Of a DNA stretch of 64,000 nt, positions 34,369-43,749 are shown in pieces. The stretch comes from Endomicrobiales bacterium. GTDB lineage: Bacteria > Elusimicrobiota > Endomicrobiia > Endomicrobiales > JAFGGC01. The stretch spans positions 124,001 to 188,000 of the forward strand of contig JAFGGC010000011.1 in the NCBI GenBank assembly GCA_016930715.1, written 5' to 3'. The translations under genes and the position numbers were made by a program. Each line of letters opens with the position of its first letter. Position 1 is the first letter of the stretch. The notes under the pieces were generated by a model, which had not been told where the DNA came from, did no database searches, and saw nothing but the letters and a program-made list of their open reading frames with translations.

Positions 34369-35333
34369 TATATTATATCAACGCCTTTTTTGCCTTTTAC
34401 TATCTTCCCTATGATTCTTGAGCCTTTTAAACGCATCTTGACTTTTTTAGCGAAAGCAGGATGTACCGCCAGCACCATGCCGATACCCATGTTGAGCGTC
34501 CCGTACATCTCGTTTTCAGGCACATTCCCCGCTTTGGCGATCATCCCGAATACCTTCGGGACATTCCACGAGTTCTTCTTTATGACCACCTTGCAGCCGG
34601 AAGGCAATATCCTCCCGATTTTGTCCTTGAAACTTCCTCCCGTTATATGCGCTATGCCGTGAACTGCGGTTGCGAGTTTCGAGTCGCGTGTTTCCAGTAA
34701 CGCCAAAATCTCTTTTACGTAAATCCTCGTGGGCGCCAAAAGCTGTTTTACGTGTTTTTTCAGCTCTTTCCCCGAAAACACCTTCCGAATCAGCGAATAA
34801 CCGTTCGAGTGCGGCCCGCTGGACGGAAGCCCAACCAGAACGTCTCCCGGGCGTATTTTTCTACCGTTTATCTCTTTGCCCTTTTTCACCGAACCTACGC
34901 AGAACCCGGCAAGATCGTATTCCCCTTTCTTGTAGAAATCCGGCATCTCGGCGGTCTCTCCGCCTATAAGCAAGCATCCCGCAATGTCGCAGCCCTTTTT
35001 TATCCCGGATATGACTTTTTCCGCTTTTTTCACGTCGAGTTTTCCGCAGGCGAAATAATCAAGAAAAAACAGTGGCTTTGCCCCGCAGCAAACTATGTCG
35101 TTTGCGTTCATCGCCACCAGATCGATGCCTATTGTATCGTGTATCCCTGAAAGGAACGCGAGTTTCAGCTTGGTCCCCACGCCGTCCGTAGAGCTAACAA
35201 GGACCCTATCCGTTCCTTTCAGCGGATATGCCCCTCCGAAACCGCCTATTTTCGGCAGCTTTCTTTTTATGCGCCTTACCAGCTCGTTTCCAGCGCCCAC
35301 GTTGACGCCTGATTTAGCGTATGTCAGCGGCAT
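34368..35333 (-). CDS. purM: phosphoribosylformylglycinamidine cyclo-ligase (AIR synthetase)
   Basis: A 321-residue PurM-fold ATP enzyme. Signatures are YAKSGVNVGAGNELVRRIKR, VLVSSTDGVGTKLKLAF, DIVCCGAKPLFFLDYFACGK and LIGGETAEMPDFYKKGEYDL. It closes the imidazole ring of AIR from FGAM. It starts at the base next to the pyrE stop with no gap, so coupling is likely, and leads into purN with a one-base overlap. Confidence 0.96.
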   Translation of the reverse strand: MPLTYAKSGVNVGAGNELVRRIKRKLPKIGGFGGAYPLKGTDRVLVSSTDGVGTKLKLAFLSGIHDTIGIDLVAMNANDIVCCGAKPLFFLDYFACGKLDVKKAEKVISGIKKGCDIAGCLLIGGETAEMPDFYKKGEYDLAGFCVGSVKKGKEINGRKIRPGDVLVGLPSSGPHSNGYSLIRKVFSGKELKKHVKQLLAPTRIYVKEILALLETRDSKLATAVHGIAHITGGSFKDKIGRILPSGCKVVIKKNSWNVPKVFGMIAKAGNVPENEMYGTLNMGIGMVLAVHPAFAKKVKMRLKGSRIIGKIVKGKKGVDII

Positions 35334-36008
35334 TTATTTGCTTTCTCCTTGTTCCTGTTTTTGTTCCTGTTTTTGTTCCTGTTTTTGTTCCTGTTTTTGT
35401 TCCTGTTTTTGTTCCTGTTTCCCGTTCTGCTGTTTCGTCCGTGACCCGGGTTTTACTGGTGTTCCGCCCTCCTTGCACATAGGGCACTCTTCCGGCTTGT
35501 AGTTTACAGCTTCGATTTCCAACAATGAAAATTTAGGCACTCCGAATTCAATCGATCCTCCGGAGCGGTCGACCAGGCAGCAGACCGCGGCGGTTTTTCC
35601 GCCTGAAGTTTCTACGACTTCCTTTACTTCTTTCGTCGAAAGCCCCGTCGTTATGACGTCTTCGACTATCAGGCATTTTTCGCCTTTTTCTATATGAAAA
35701 CCCCGCCTTAAAACAAGCTTCCCGTCGGCTCGTTCAGCGAAAATGGCGCGTGTACCAAGCTGCGCTGCGACTTCCTGACCTATCACGATGCCGCCTATTG
35801 CCGGAGAAACTACCACATCCACGTCAGGGACTTCTCTCATGACCTTTTCCGCGAGTGTTTCTGCCAGCCGCTCCGCCTCGTGCGGATGCTGGAGTATGAG
35901 CGCAGATTGAAAATACGTGTCCGAATGCAGGCCGCTTGAAAGCAAAAAATGGCCTGACAGGAGCGCTCCGTGCTTCTTAAAAAGTTCCTTTATGCCAGTT
36001 ACTTTCAC
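35334..36008 (-). CDS. pyrE: orotate phosphoribosyltransferase with KQEQ-repeat tail
   Basis: A 224-residue protein. Residues 1-185 are a normal OPRT: GALLSGHFLLSSGLHSDTYF at the start and the PRPP motif CLIVEDVITTGLSTKEV around residue 120. After a zinc-ribbon-like pair (CPMC) the enzyme ends in six copies of KQEQ encoded by a 12-base tandem repeat. The tail is absent from typical PyrE proteins of about 190 residues, is highly charged, and is presumably disordered. PyrE converts orotate and PRPP to OMP. It sits next to pyrF (nine-base gap) and purM. Confidence 0.93.
   Translation of the reverse strand: MKVTGIKELFKKHGALLSGHFLLSSGLHSDTYFQSALILQHPHEAERLAETLAEKVMREVPDVDVVVSPAIGGIVIGQEVAAQLGTRAIFAERADGKLVLRRGFHIEKGEKCLIVEDVITTGLSTKEVKEVVETSGGKTAAVCCLVDRSGGSIEFGVPKFSLLEIEAVNYKPEECPMCKEGGTPVKPGSRTKQQNGKQEQKQEQKQEQKQEQKQEQKQEQGESK
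35349..35420 (-). repeat. 12-base tandem repeat (six units) in the 3' end of pyrE
   Basis: Six near-perfect copies of a 12-base unit (plus strand TTGTTCCTGTTT) encode KQEQ six times. Because the unit is four codons, gain or loss of copies leaves the frame and the stop codon intact. Confidence 0.95.
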
Positions 36009-36017
36009 ATTAAACCT

Positions 36018-36671
36018 CTAACCCAGCGCTTCTTCAACTTCGCCGTTTATCCTTTTTGCCGCTTCTACCGGATCGTTCGCCTCGATTATCGGCCGCCCCA
36101 CGACAATGAAGTCCGCCCCGGCCTTGATCGCCGCTTTAGGCGTGGATATTCTTTTCTGGTCGTTCTTGCTGTCAGATTCCATCCGTATGCCGGGCGTCAC
36201 GACAGTGAAATCCCTGCCGCAAGATTTCTTGATTATCTCTATTTCATGCGGCGATGAAATCACTCCGTCCATTCCGCATTTCTGGGCTAGCTGCGCCCTC
36301 TGCCTTACTATTATTGGGTCTGTAAGTTCGCTCGTCAGAACCGTTACCGCCCAGAGCTTCGGATGGTTTGGAACGCTTGCCGCTTCCTTCATCATGAGCT
36401 CTCCTCCAGCGGAATGAAGAGTAAGGCTGTGCATCCCCATTTGCCTGGCGGATTCCACGCTTCTCTTCACGGTCGCGGGAATATCGTGGAATTTCATGTC
36501 AAGGAACGCGTCGTTGCCCAGCCTTTTTATGTCCTCAATTATTTTCGGCCCCGAGGTCAAAAACAGTATAGGCCCGACCTTGAAAATATCCACGTAAGGC
36601 GAAAGTGCCTTCACGAGTTCAAGTGCCTTTTTGGAATCCTGCATGTCAAGCGCGACAATTATCTTTTTCAT
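36018..36671 (-). CDS. pyrF: orotidine-5'-phosphate decarboxylase
   Basis: The ATG at 36671 (217 residues, MKKIIVALDMQDSKKALEL) is chosen over a TTG two codons earlier because AAGGTG lies seven bases upstream. The catalytic Asp-Lys-x-x-Asp motif is present as FLDMKFHDIPATV, and the phosphate-binding end reads AGADFIVVGRPIIEANDP. It makes UMP from OMP. The start lies three bases after the stop of the LTA-synthase-like gene. Confidence 0.95.
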   Translation of the reverse strand: MKKIIVALDMQDSKKALELVKALSPYVDIFKVGPILFLTSGPKIIEDIKRLGNDAFLDMKFHDIPATVKRSVESARQMGMHSLTLHSAGGELMMKEAASVPNHPKLWAVTVLTSELTDPIIVRQRAQLAQKCGMDGVISSPHEIEIIKKSCGRDFTVVTPGIRMESDSKNDQKRISTPKAAIKAGADFIVVGRPIIEANDPVEAAKRINGEVEEALG

Positions 36672-36673
36672 TT

Positions 36674-38725
36674 TCAAACACCTTCTTTTTGTGAATTTCT
36701 CAGCATGTATTCGGTAACCGACAGTGCCGCTTTGAAGCGTTTAAGGAGCTTCTCGTGCCCGGCGGAACATTGCGATTCCCTCATCGTCTCCTTGTCGCTG
36801 CCGTCCCAGACGAAACAGGCAAGATATCCGTTTTCTATCGTGCAATTTATAGCGGAGCCGCCCGCAATAACCAGGCCGTGCGCGTTATAAGCGATGTTCG
36901 GGCCGGAAGACATAAGATCATTTCCCATCGCCGCGTAATCGACGCCCGACAGCGACAAAGCGTATAGCGTGGGCATTATGTCGAGATGCGAACCGACCTT
37001 CGCAGTATCGATACTGGCCGGCTTGATCTTATCCGGTACATAGAGATACAGCGGCACTCCGCCGTGCGCCATGAAACGTTCCGCCGTATAATCGAACACG
37101 CTCCAAAAATTGTGGTCTCCGGTTACCGCGATTATCGTGTTCTTTGCGTACTCCGAGGATTTTATTCTTGTTATCAATTCTCCGAGCTTCTGATTGGAAT
37201 ATTGGTATGTTTCAAACCGCCCCACGGCAAGTTTCGTGTCTCCGGTTATGTCCTTGCCAAGACGCCCATCTATTTCAAGGGGCAGTTTTTCGTAGTTTTT
37301 TGGAAGCGAATAAGGCGGATGATTGCTTGTGGTCATCGCCATTATGAATTTCGGCCTGCCGTCATCCTTCGAAAGCCTCTCGTAAAGGTGGTCGAACAGG
37401 AATTCGTCGTAGACACCCCACTGGTTGCGAGCGTAATCCGGGTCCATTGTCCCTTCGCCTTCGACCGAATCAAAACCGCAGTTACCCAGGAATGAAACGA
37501 CATCTCTCCACGCCGCGTTCCCGCCGTACAGGAATACCGTTTCGTAGCCTGATTGCTTGTAAGGCACGGCCGCGCCGGTCGCGTACGAGTTGAAAGCGTA
37601 CTTGGACTGCGTCACTGCCTTTGAATAAGGCCTCTTTGGCATGTTAAGAAACATCGTTTCTAGGCTTCCTATCGTGCCGATGTCGCCGGATATGAAGTTC
37701 TTGAAAACGATGTCCGAATCAAAGTGCTTTTTCAGCTCTCCCATCACGTTGAAACGTTCGCTGTCGTAACGCATCAGGTCTGAGCCGAAACCTTCCATTA
37801 CGATGAGTATCACGTTTGGCCTTAGCTCTTCCACCGCTTTGTTTTTTCGGGTTCTTTTGAAAAGGTTCAGATGTAACGGATGCTGCAGTGAAGATTTCCT
37901 CACTCCCAGAAAATCCGCGAAGGCCTGCGCGTCGTTGTTCTCATAACCCAGTTTTGACAAAATATCCGAACCCGACGTATCCTTCATCCTCCTATCAACC
38001 GCTTCCTGAAATGAATATATACCGTTTAACGCGAGCTTGTTCACGAATTTGTTCTTTGATATCGCCGAATCCATCGTGCCGAGCGGGAACAGCCCGAAAG
38101 ACCCTCGTGCGGCGATAAAATTAACCGCCACGAAAGCCGCAAAAAACGCCGTCTTGACTCCGGCGACGTACCTGCGCCCGTCCGGTTTTTCGGTGTTTAT
38201 TTTCGAAATGAAATAACGCACGTTTAAAATAACCAGGGCTATTATCGAGCCGAAAATCATCAGAACCAGCGGAATGTTGTAATTCTCAAATATCGTGGAA
38301 AAAAGCGCTTTCGTGTCGTCTTCCAGCACGCCGAATATGATTATGTTGATATGGTCCTTGAAATACGAATAGAAACCGAAATCCACGCACATAACGATGA
38401 AAACCGCTGAAAACATCAGAACGTAGTAGTATTTTACTGCCCGCAGCCAGACCCGGAATACATTCTTCTTTCCTGCCAGCCACGTTATAACCATCGTCAG
38501 CGTTACAAGCACGTTAACATACCCTATCACCCCGAGGTCATACCTCGCGCCGAGCACGAACGCGCTTACGACGTCGCCTCCGATCGTTTTGAGAACATCG
38601 ATGTTGCCGTAGTAAAGCATGAAAACCGCCCTGAACATCCCCATCATTGCAAGAAATAAAAGGTTCATCAGTATCAATTTTTTAGCGGCGTCTATGATGG
38701 TCTCAAAAGATATTTTATCGTTCAT
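36674..38725 (-). CDS. LTA-synthase/phosphoglycerol-transferase-like sulfatase-fold membrane protein
   Basis: A 683-residue protein with five N-terminal membrane helices (to about residue 215) and a large extracytoplasmic sulfatase-type domain. Metal and active-site features are VILIVMEGFGSDLM, the threonine of DIGTIGSLETMFLNMP as probable nucleophile, and AVTGDHNFWSVFDYT with MAHGGVPLYLYV. Family members transfer phosphoglycerol (LTA, OpgB) or phosphoethanolamine-like groups to surface glycans or lipids. It lies within the pyrimidine genes, three bases before pyrF and a single base after pyrD, which is odd for a surface enzyme. Confidence 0.85.
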   Translation of the reverse strand: MNDKISFETIIDAAKKLILMNLLFLAMMGMFRAVFMLYYGNIDVLKTIGGDVVSAFVLGARYDLGVIGYVNVLVTLTMVITWLAGKKNVFRVWLRAVKYYYVLMFSAVFIVMCVDFGFYSYFKDHINIIIFGVLEDDTKALFSTIFENYNIPLVLMIFGSIIALVILNVRYFISKINTEKPDGRRYVAGVKTAFFAAFVAVNFIAARGSFGLFPLGTMDSAISKNKFVNKLALNGIYSFQEAVDRRMKDTSGSDILSKLGYENNDAQAFADFLGVRKSSLQHPLHLNLFKRTRKNKAVEELRPNVILIVMEGFGSDLMRYDSERFNVMGELKKHFDSDIVFKNFISGDIGTIGSLETMFLNMPKRPYSKAVTQSKYAFNSYATGAAVPYKQSGYETVFLYGGNAAWRDVVSFLGNCGFDSVEGEGTMDPDYARNQWGVYDEFLFDHLYERLSKDDGRPKFIMAMTTSNHPPYSLPKNYEKLPLEIDGRLGKDITGDTKLAVGRFETYQYSNQKLGELITRIKSSEYAKNTIIAVTGDHNFWSVFDYTAERFMAHGGVPLYLYVPDKIKPASIDTAKVGSHLDIMPTLYALSLSGVDYAAMGNDLMSSGPNIAYNAHGLVIAGGSAINCTIENGYLACFVWDGSDKETMRESQCSAGHEKLLKRFKAALSVTEYMLRNSQKEGV

Positions 38726-38726
38726 T

Positions 38727-39644
38727 TCAGTTTATTTCCATTTTTCCGATAATATCGGCAAGGGATTCCAGTTTCCTTTCAGCAAGGTAATCCTTCAGCC
38801 CGCTGTAAATCTTCTGCGCCGCGCCAGGGTCGACGAAACCCGCGGTTCCGACCGTAACCGCCCTCGCTCCGGCAAGGAAATACTCCACTGCGTCTTCCGC
38901 CGTCGAGATTCCGCCTCCCCCGATAACCGGTATCTTCACGGCCTTTGTCACCTCCCAGACGCACCTCAGCGCAAGCGGCTTGACGCAGGGGCCTGAAAGC
39001 CCGCCTGTCACGTTGGCGAGCTTGGGCTTGCGCGTTTTTACGTCAATGGCCATTCCCTGGAACGTGTTGACCGCCGACAGGGCGTCCGCGCCGGCGCCTT
39101 CAGCGATCCTGGCCATTTCAGCTATATCCGCCACCTGAGGAGAGAGCTTCGCTATCAGCGGTTTTTTTGACGCCGTCTTGGCTTTCCCTACAATATCCCG
39201 GAGAAGGCCGGCATCCTGGCTGATTATTCTTTTATTCAGGTTCGGGCACGACAAATTGAGTTCAACGGCAGAAACATCCCGTATTTCGTTCAAGATCCCG
39301 ATGAGGTCCGAATATTCGCCGGAGTTTTGACCCGCTATGCTGACTATTACCGGTATCCTTAATTTAGCGATTTTCGGCAATTTTTCGGATACAAAACGCT
39401 TTATTCCGACGTTCTGCAACCCGATGCTGTTGAGAACTCCGCTCGCGGCTTCGGCCGTCCTCGGCGGCGGGTTGCCCTTTTTCGGTTCGAACGTCACGGT
39501 CTTCGTTATCAAAGCGCCAAGCGAACCGTAATCCAGGAGGTCTTTTAGTTCGTCGCCGTAGCCGAACGTCCCCGAAGGCGTCAAGACCGGGCTTCTGAGC
39601 CTTAGTCCCGCAACTTCAATGTTCAAGTCCGCTTTATTTGCCAT
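38727..39644 (-). CDS. pyrD: dihydroorotate dehydrogenase, class 1B catalytic subunit
   Basis: A 305-residue FMN barrel starting at the ATG 39644 (MANKADLNIEVAGLRLRSPV), two bases after the pyrK stop; a longer reading from 39722 is translation of the pyrK tail. Class 1 signatures: SPVLTPSGTFGYGDELKD, the catalytic Cys in VELNLSCPNLNKR, IAKLSPQVADIAEMA and IPVIGGGGISTAEDAVEYF. It oxidises dihydroorotate and passes electrons through PyrK to NAD. Confidence 0.95.
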   Translation of the reverse strand: MANKADLNIEVAGLRLRSPVLTPSGTFGYGDELKDLLDYGSLGALITKTVTFEPKKGNPPPRTAEAASGVLNSIGLQNVGIKRFVSEKLPKIAKLRIPVIVSIAGQNSGEYSDLIGILNEIRDVSAVELNLSCPNLNKRIISQDAGLLRDIVGKAKTASKKPLIAKLSPQVADIAEMARIAEGAGADALSAVNTFQGMAIDVKTRKPKLANVTGGLSGPCVKPLALRCVWEVTKAVKIPVIGGGGISTAEDAVEYFLAGARAVTVGTAGFVDPGAAQKIYSGLKDYLAERKLESLADIIGKMEIN

Positions 39645-39646
39645 AT

Positions 39647-40369
39647 CTATATCTTGAAAACCGGGCCCTCTTTGCACACCCGTACGTATTCGCCGTTTAT
39701 TTCCGTAACGCATCCCTGGCATAAACCGGTCCCGCAGGCCATTTTCTCTTCAAAAGAAGCCCAGAAACTAAATCCGGATTTTTTTGAAATTTTCCCCGCG
39801 TTTTCAATCATTGCGTGTGGCCCGCAAGCGAACAACACGTTTCTCCCGCTTGCAAGACCTGGCAGATGATCCTCAAGAAGCTCCGTCACGAATCCCTTTT
39901 TTCCAGCGCTTCCGTCTTCAGTGGCCGTCTCAATATCCCAGCCTTTCTTCCTGAACACTTCAAGGCAGATCATCTCGCCCTTTGTTTTTGCGCCGTAGAG
40001 GAGCGTGCCCGCCCTATCTATTCTTGCAGCGAGAAAATTCAGCGACGCTATGCCCGTTCCTCCGGCCATAAAAACCGGTTTCTGGCCGTTTTTCAACAAA
40101 CCCGCTTCGTATCCGTTTCCTAGAGGACCCAGCACGTTTATTTCCTCGCCGGCCTTCATTTCGGAAAGCGCCTCTGTCCCTCTTCCAACGACCTTGTAAA
40201 CGAATTCAACGACACCTTTCGAAACTGAAAAAACGCTCAGGGGCCTCCTTAAATACGCGCCCGGTACGCCGATCATGCAGAACTGCCCGGGAAGAGAAAC
40301 CCGGGCCAGATAATCTGATCTTACCGAAATTCTGAAGTAGCCCGGGCAAAGCCTCGTATTACTTTTTAT
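39647..40369 (-). CDS. pyrK: dihydroorotate dehydrogenase electron-transfer subunit PyrK, apparent AUA start
   Basis: About 240 residues. The first usual start (ATG 40276) would delete some 30 residues of the family's N-terminal barrel, yet that region is intact and in frame (TRLCPGYFRISVRSDYLAR, then SLPGQFCMIGVPG). No ATG, GTG or TTG exists in it. The string AAATAAAAAG places an ATA (40369) overlapping the pyrC stop TAA, exactly where an ATGA overlap would be expected. A CTG at 40402 with GGAGGA eight bases upstream is the alternative. FAD region YLRRPLSVFSV and the iron-sulfur cluster CGTGLCQGC plus a later Cys near the C-terminus complete the subunit. Confidence 0.8.
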   Translation of the reverse strand: MKSNTRLCPGYFRISVRSDYLARVSLPGQFCMIGVPGAYLRRPLSVFSVSKGVVEFVYKVVGRGTEALSEMKAGEEINVLGPLGNGYEAGLLKNGQKPVFMAGGTGIASLNFLAARIDRAGTLLYGAKTKGEMICLEVFRKKGWDIETATEDGSAGKKGFVTELLEDHLPGLASGRNVLFACGPHAMIENAGKISKKSGFSFWASFEEKMACGTGLCQGCVTEINGEYVRVCKEGPVFKI

Positions 40370-41679
40370 TTCGAGTGATTCGTCTTTTCTTTTGATTGCC
40401 AGACTATTTTTCCTCCGACTATGGTATATTCCGCGGAACCGGTCATTCTCTTTCCGATAAAGGGCGAGTTCCTGCTTTTTGAAAATATCCTTTTTGATTC
40501 GAGCACGTATTCGTTCTCGGGGTTTATGACGGTCACGTCAGCTTCGCTGCCGGGCTTCAGGGTTCCCCTGCCCCGGAGCCTGAAAATATCCGCCGGGTTG
40601 GAGGTGACTTTTTCTATAGCTTCCTTCCAGCCCAGAGCCTTTGTTTTAATGAGGTTCATTATTATGAGAGGAAGCATAGTTTCAAGCCCGATTATACCGA
40701 ACGGGGCAAGATCGTACTCCTTGTTCTTCTCCTCTTCCGTGTGCGGAGCGTGGTCCGTCGCGATGCAGTCTATCGTGCCGTCCTTGAGACCTTCTATTAT
40801 GGCCTTGACATCATCGGACGAACGAAGCGGCGGGTTTATCTTGGTGTTCGTATCGTAATCTCTGACTTCCTCGTCCGTCAGGGAAAAATAGTGCGGGCAC
40901 GTCTCGCAAGTGACGTTCACTTTCCTCTTTTTCGCCTGCCTCACTAATTCCACCGAACCCGCCGTGGAAACATGGGCTATGTGCAGGTGCCCTCCCGTGA
41001 GTTCGGAAAGCATTATGTCGCGGCTTACTATAGTCTCTTCGCTCTGTCTTGGAATGCCGCGCAGGCCCAGCACCATCGAAGTGTGGCCTTCGTTCATCAC
41101 GCCGCTTTTTGAAAGGTTCTTGTCCTCGCAGTGGGACACCACCGGGATATCGAACATCTTCGTGTACTCGAGGGCCCTTCGCATGACCTGGGCGTCCATG
41201 ATCGGATTGCCGTCATCCGTCACCGCGACTATTCCGGCGTTTTTTAGGACACCTATTTCCGACAGCTCCTCTCCCAGGGACTCCTTGGTGGCGCACCCTA
41301 TTGGAAAAACGTTCACGTGCCCTTCTTTTTGGGCTTTAAGCATGACGAATTCCACCGCCGGAGCGTTGTCAAGAGGAGGATGCGTGTTTGGCATGCAGAA
41401 AATAGTTGTCATTCCGCCGTGCGCCGCGGCTTTTGTACCGGTTGCGATAGTCTCTTCCTCTTCGTGACCGGGTTCCCTGAGGTGTGTATGCACGTCGATG
41501 ATGCCCGGCACAACTATCATGCCGGACGCGTCGATGACCTTGGCTTCCGGATTCTTTATGGAATTCTTGATCTCTGCGATTTTTCCGTCACTCGTCAGCA
41601 AATCGGCCACCAGGTCAAGCTTTTCCTTCGGATCGATTATCCTGCCGTTTTTTATCAGGAGCTTCACAGGGAATTTCAC
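40366..41679 (-). CDS. pyrC: dihydroorotase
   Basis: A 437-residue amidohydrolase of the type that accompanies PyrB. Zinc-binding motifs are [15 protein letters not shown] (about residues 61-75), [22 protein letters not shown] and [13 protein letters not shown]. It cyclises carbamoyl aspartate. The start GTG overlaps the pyrB stop in a GTGA string. The stop TAA overlaps the proposed pyrK start. Confidence 0.96.
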   Translation of the reverse strand: MKFPVKLLIKNGRIIDPKEKLDLVADLLTSDGKIAEIKNSIKNPEAKVIDASGMIVVPGIIDVHTHLREPGHEEEETIATGTKAAAHGGMTTIFCMPNTHPPLDNAPAVEFVMLKAQKEGHVNVFPIGCATKESLGEELSEIGVLKNAGIVAVTDDGNPIMDAQVMRRALEYTKMFDIPVVSHCEDKNLSKSGVMNEGHTSMVLGLRGIPRQSEETIVSRDIMLSELTGGHLHIAHVSTAGSVELVRQAKKRKVNVTCETCPHYFSLTDEEVRDYDTNTKINPPLRSSDDVKAIIEGLKDGTIDCIATDHAPHTEEEKNKEYDLAPFGIIGLETMLPLIIMNLIKTKALGWKEAIEKVTSNPADIFRLRGRGTLKPGSEADVTVINPENEYVLESKRIFSKSRNSPFIGKRMTGSAEYTIVGGKIVWQSKEKTNHSK

Positions 41680-42611
41680 CTCGCTTTTTTGCCCGTGCTT
41701 CCGGACAAAAGATACAGTACCGCCATCCGCACGGCTATGCCGTTGGTAACCTGTTCGTTTATCACGGCATTGGCTGAATCAGCCACGTCGCTTGTTATCT
41801 CAATCCCCCTGTTCATGGGCCCGGGGTGCATTATCAACACGTCGGATTTGGCCTTCGAAAGCCTTTCCCTGTTCATCTGGTACAGTTCGATGTATTCGTG
41901 AACGGAAGGAAATAAATTTTCCTGCTGGCGCTCAAGCTGTATCCTGAGGATATTGACCACGTCCACGTCCTTTATCGCCTCGTCAAGATCGTAGAACACT
42001 TTTACGCCGAGATCCGGTATGTTCTTGGGTATCAGCGTCGGCGGGCCGGCAACCCGTATCTCGGCGCCGAGCTTCGTCAGTCCCCATATGTTGGACTTTG
42101 CCACGCGCGAATGAAGTATGTCGCCCACAAGTAGGACTTTGAGGCCTTTTATTCTTTTTTTCTTCTCCCGTATCGTGAACAGGTCCAAAAGACCCTGAGT
42201 GGGATGCTCGTGGAAACCGTCTCCGGCATTTATTATCGATGAATTAAGGTTGCGGGCAAGCACTGACGGCGCGCCGGCGAGGCTGTGCCTTATGATGATG
42301 ATATCCGCCTTCATCGCTTCCATCGTCTTTCCGGTGTCTATCAGGCTCTCGCCCTTGACAACGCTGGAAGTCGAAGCCGCTATGCTGACGACGTCCGCCG
42401 AAAGCCGTTTCGCTGCTATCTCGAATGAGGTCCTTGTTCTGGTTGACGGTTCGTAAAAAAGATTTACTACGGTTTTCCCTCTTAAGGTGGGAGTTTTCTT
42501 TATTGATCTTGTGAAAAGGCTTTTGAAAGGTCCGGCCGTGTTCAATACGGATTCTATTTCTTTTGCGTCAAGCTGTTCCAGCCCTAGAAGATCTTTCCGG
42601 GAAAGCGCCAT
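41676..42611 (-). CDS. pyrB: aspartate carbamoyltransferase catalytic subunit
   Basis: A 311-residue enzyme with the carbamoyl phosphate motif [19 protein letters not shown] at about residues 52-70, [18 protein letters not shown] and the terminal [12 protein letters not shown]. It joins carbamoyl phosphate and aspartate. No regulatory subunit (pyrI) is present; pyrR lies just upstream. A gap of 37 bases separates the two. Confidence 0.97.
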   Translation of the reverse strand: MALSRKDLLGLEQLDAKEIESVLNTAGPFKSLFTRSIKKTPTLRGKTVVNLFYEPSTRTRTSFEIAAKRLSADVVSIAASTSSVVKGESLIDTGKTMEAMKADIIIIRHSLAGAPSVLARNLNSSIINAGDGFHEHPTQGLLDLFTIREKKKRIKGLKVLLVGDILHSRVAKSNIWGLTKLGAEIRVAGPPTLIPKNIPDLGVKVFYDLDEAIKDVDVVNILRIQLERQQENLFPSVHEYIELYQMNRERLSKAKSDVLIMHPGPMNRGIEITSDVADSANAVINEQVTNGIAVRMAVLYLLSGSTGKKAR

Positions 42612-42648
42612 TTTTTCTGATGCCTCCTGTGGTTTTTCGCTCGTTAAC

Positions 42649-43212
42649 CTACGTTTTCTCCTTCAGGACGACTTTGTCCTCTCCGTCGGTCTCCTCGAGT
42701 TTGACCTCGACTATTTCCGATTCGGAGGTTTTATATTCTAAGCCGACGTAGTTCGGTTCTATGGGAAGCTCCCTGTGCCCTCTGTCGACCAGGACGGCAA
42801 GCTGCACGTTTTGCGGACGGCCGAAATCCATGAGTTCGTCCAGGGCCGCCCTTATGCTCCTTCCAGTGTAAAGAACATCATCGACGAGTATTATCTTCCT
42901 GCCGGTTATGTCGAACGATATGTCGGTTTCTTTGACCTGGGGAGGCGTTTCCATGTTCGGAACGTCATCCCTGTATAGCGTTATGTCGACTATCCCGAAC
43001 GGCACCTCGGAACCCTGCGGGGAAGCGCCCTTCAGCATTTCCGAAACCAGGCGCCTGCCGATGAACACGCCCCTGGTCTGCACGCCGATAACGGCGATCC
43101 CTTCTATCCCAGAGTTTTTTTCGACTATCTCGCGGGCGAGCCTCTCTATCGTGCGGGTTAGCTCGCCTTTGTCCATTATGACGCGTTTTTCGACAAGGTC
43201 CTGTCTATCCAT
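42649..43212 (-). CDS. pyrR: PyrR, bifunctional pyr regulator / uracil phosphoribosyltransferase
   Basis: A 187-residue type I PRTase with the PRPP loop [20 protein letters not shown] at about residues 103-122 and [18 protein letters not shown], typical of PyrR. In Bacilli PyrR binds pyr mRNA and causes attenuation; in other phyla it can act only as uracil PRTase. No leader terminator is visible between pyrR and pyrB, so an RNA-binding role here is not shown. It overlaps the purE stop by one base. Confidence 0.9.
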   Translation of the reverse strand: MDRQDLVEKRVIMDKGELTRTIERLAREIVEKNSGIEGIAVIGVQTRGVFIGRRLVSEMLKGASPQGSEVPFGIVDITLYRDDVPNMETPPQVKETDISFDITGRKIILVDDVLYTGRSIRAALDELMDFGRPQNVQLAVLVDRGHRELPIEPNYVGLEYKTSESEIVEVKLEETDGEDKVVLKEKT

Positions 43213-43742
43213 TATCTCCTGTTTTCCTCTATGTATTTTTTTATCCCTATATCCTGCAGTTTCTTGTCTTTCTGCTCGACCGAGGCGGAAAGCTTTTTCC
43301 TGTAAACTTCCACTTTTTTCCTGATTTCCGGATGCTTGACCGCAAGTATCAGCGCCGCGTATATCGCCGCATTCAGGGCGCCGGCTTTCCCTACCGCAAC
43401 GGAGCCCACCGGTATCCCGGGAGGCATCTGTATGACGGACAACAGCGCGTCAAGCCCGCCGAACGCTTTTCCTTCAAAAGGTATGCCTATGACCGGTTTT
43501 ATCGTCTCGGCGGCGACGACACCGGGAAGTGCGGCTGACATTCCCGCGCCCGCGATGAAGACCTCGGCGCCGTTGGCCTCAGAATCCTTCACTATTTTCT
43601 TGACCTTTTCCGGAGTCCTGTGAGCGGAGGCGACGTTTAGCGTGTGTTCAATCCCGAGCTCTTCAAGCACCTTGACCGTTTCCTGCGCCATTGCAAGGTC
43701 AGAGTCAGAACCGACAAGAACCGCCACCTTTATTTTTCCCAT
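43212..43742 (-). CDS. purE: N5-carboxyaminoimidazole ribonucleotide mutase / AIR carboxylase
   Basis: A 176-residue PurE with the conserved start VAVLVGSDSDLAMAQETVKV, SAHRTPEKVKKIVKDSE, and IAGAGMSAALPGVVAAET. The final 40 residues form a helical tail (VYRKKLSASVEQKDKKLQDI). Whether it works as a class I mutase (needing PurK) or a class II carboxylase is open; no purK lies in the window. It follows purD by seven bases. Confidence 0.95.
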   Translation of the reverse strand: MGKIKVAVLVGSDSDLAMAQETVKVLEELGIEHTLNVASAHRTPEKVKKIVKDSEANGAEVFIAGAGMSAALPGVVAAETIKPVIGIPFEGKAFGGLDALLSVIQMPPGIPVGSVAVGKAGALNAAIYAALILAVKHPEIRKKVEVYRKKLSASVEQKDKKLQDIGIKKYIEENRR

Positions 43743-43749
43743 TTTAACC

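Noticed and set aside
35349-35420. Regular repeat resembling a CRISPR array
   Set aside because: Units of 12 bases without spacers, translated in frame as the tail of PyrE. No CRISPR array or cas gene was seen anywhere in the window.
42613-42648. PyrR-type attenuator between pyrR and pyrB
   Set aside because: The 37-base gap is too short for the antiterminator/terminator pair and shows no T-rich hairpin.
43212-43212. Possible fusion or frameshift between purE and pyrR
   Set aside because: The genes share one base between stop and start, both proteins are full length, and such overlaps are normal in this window.
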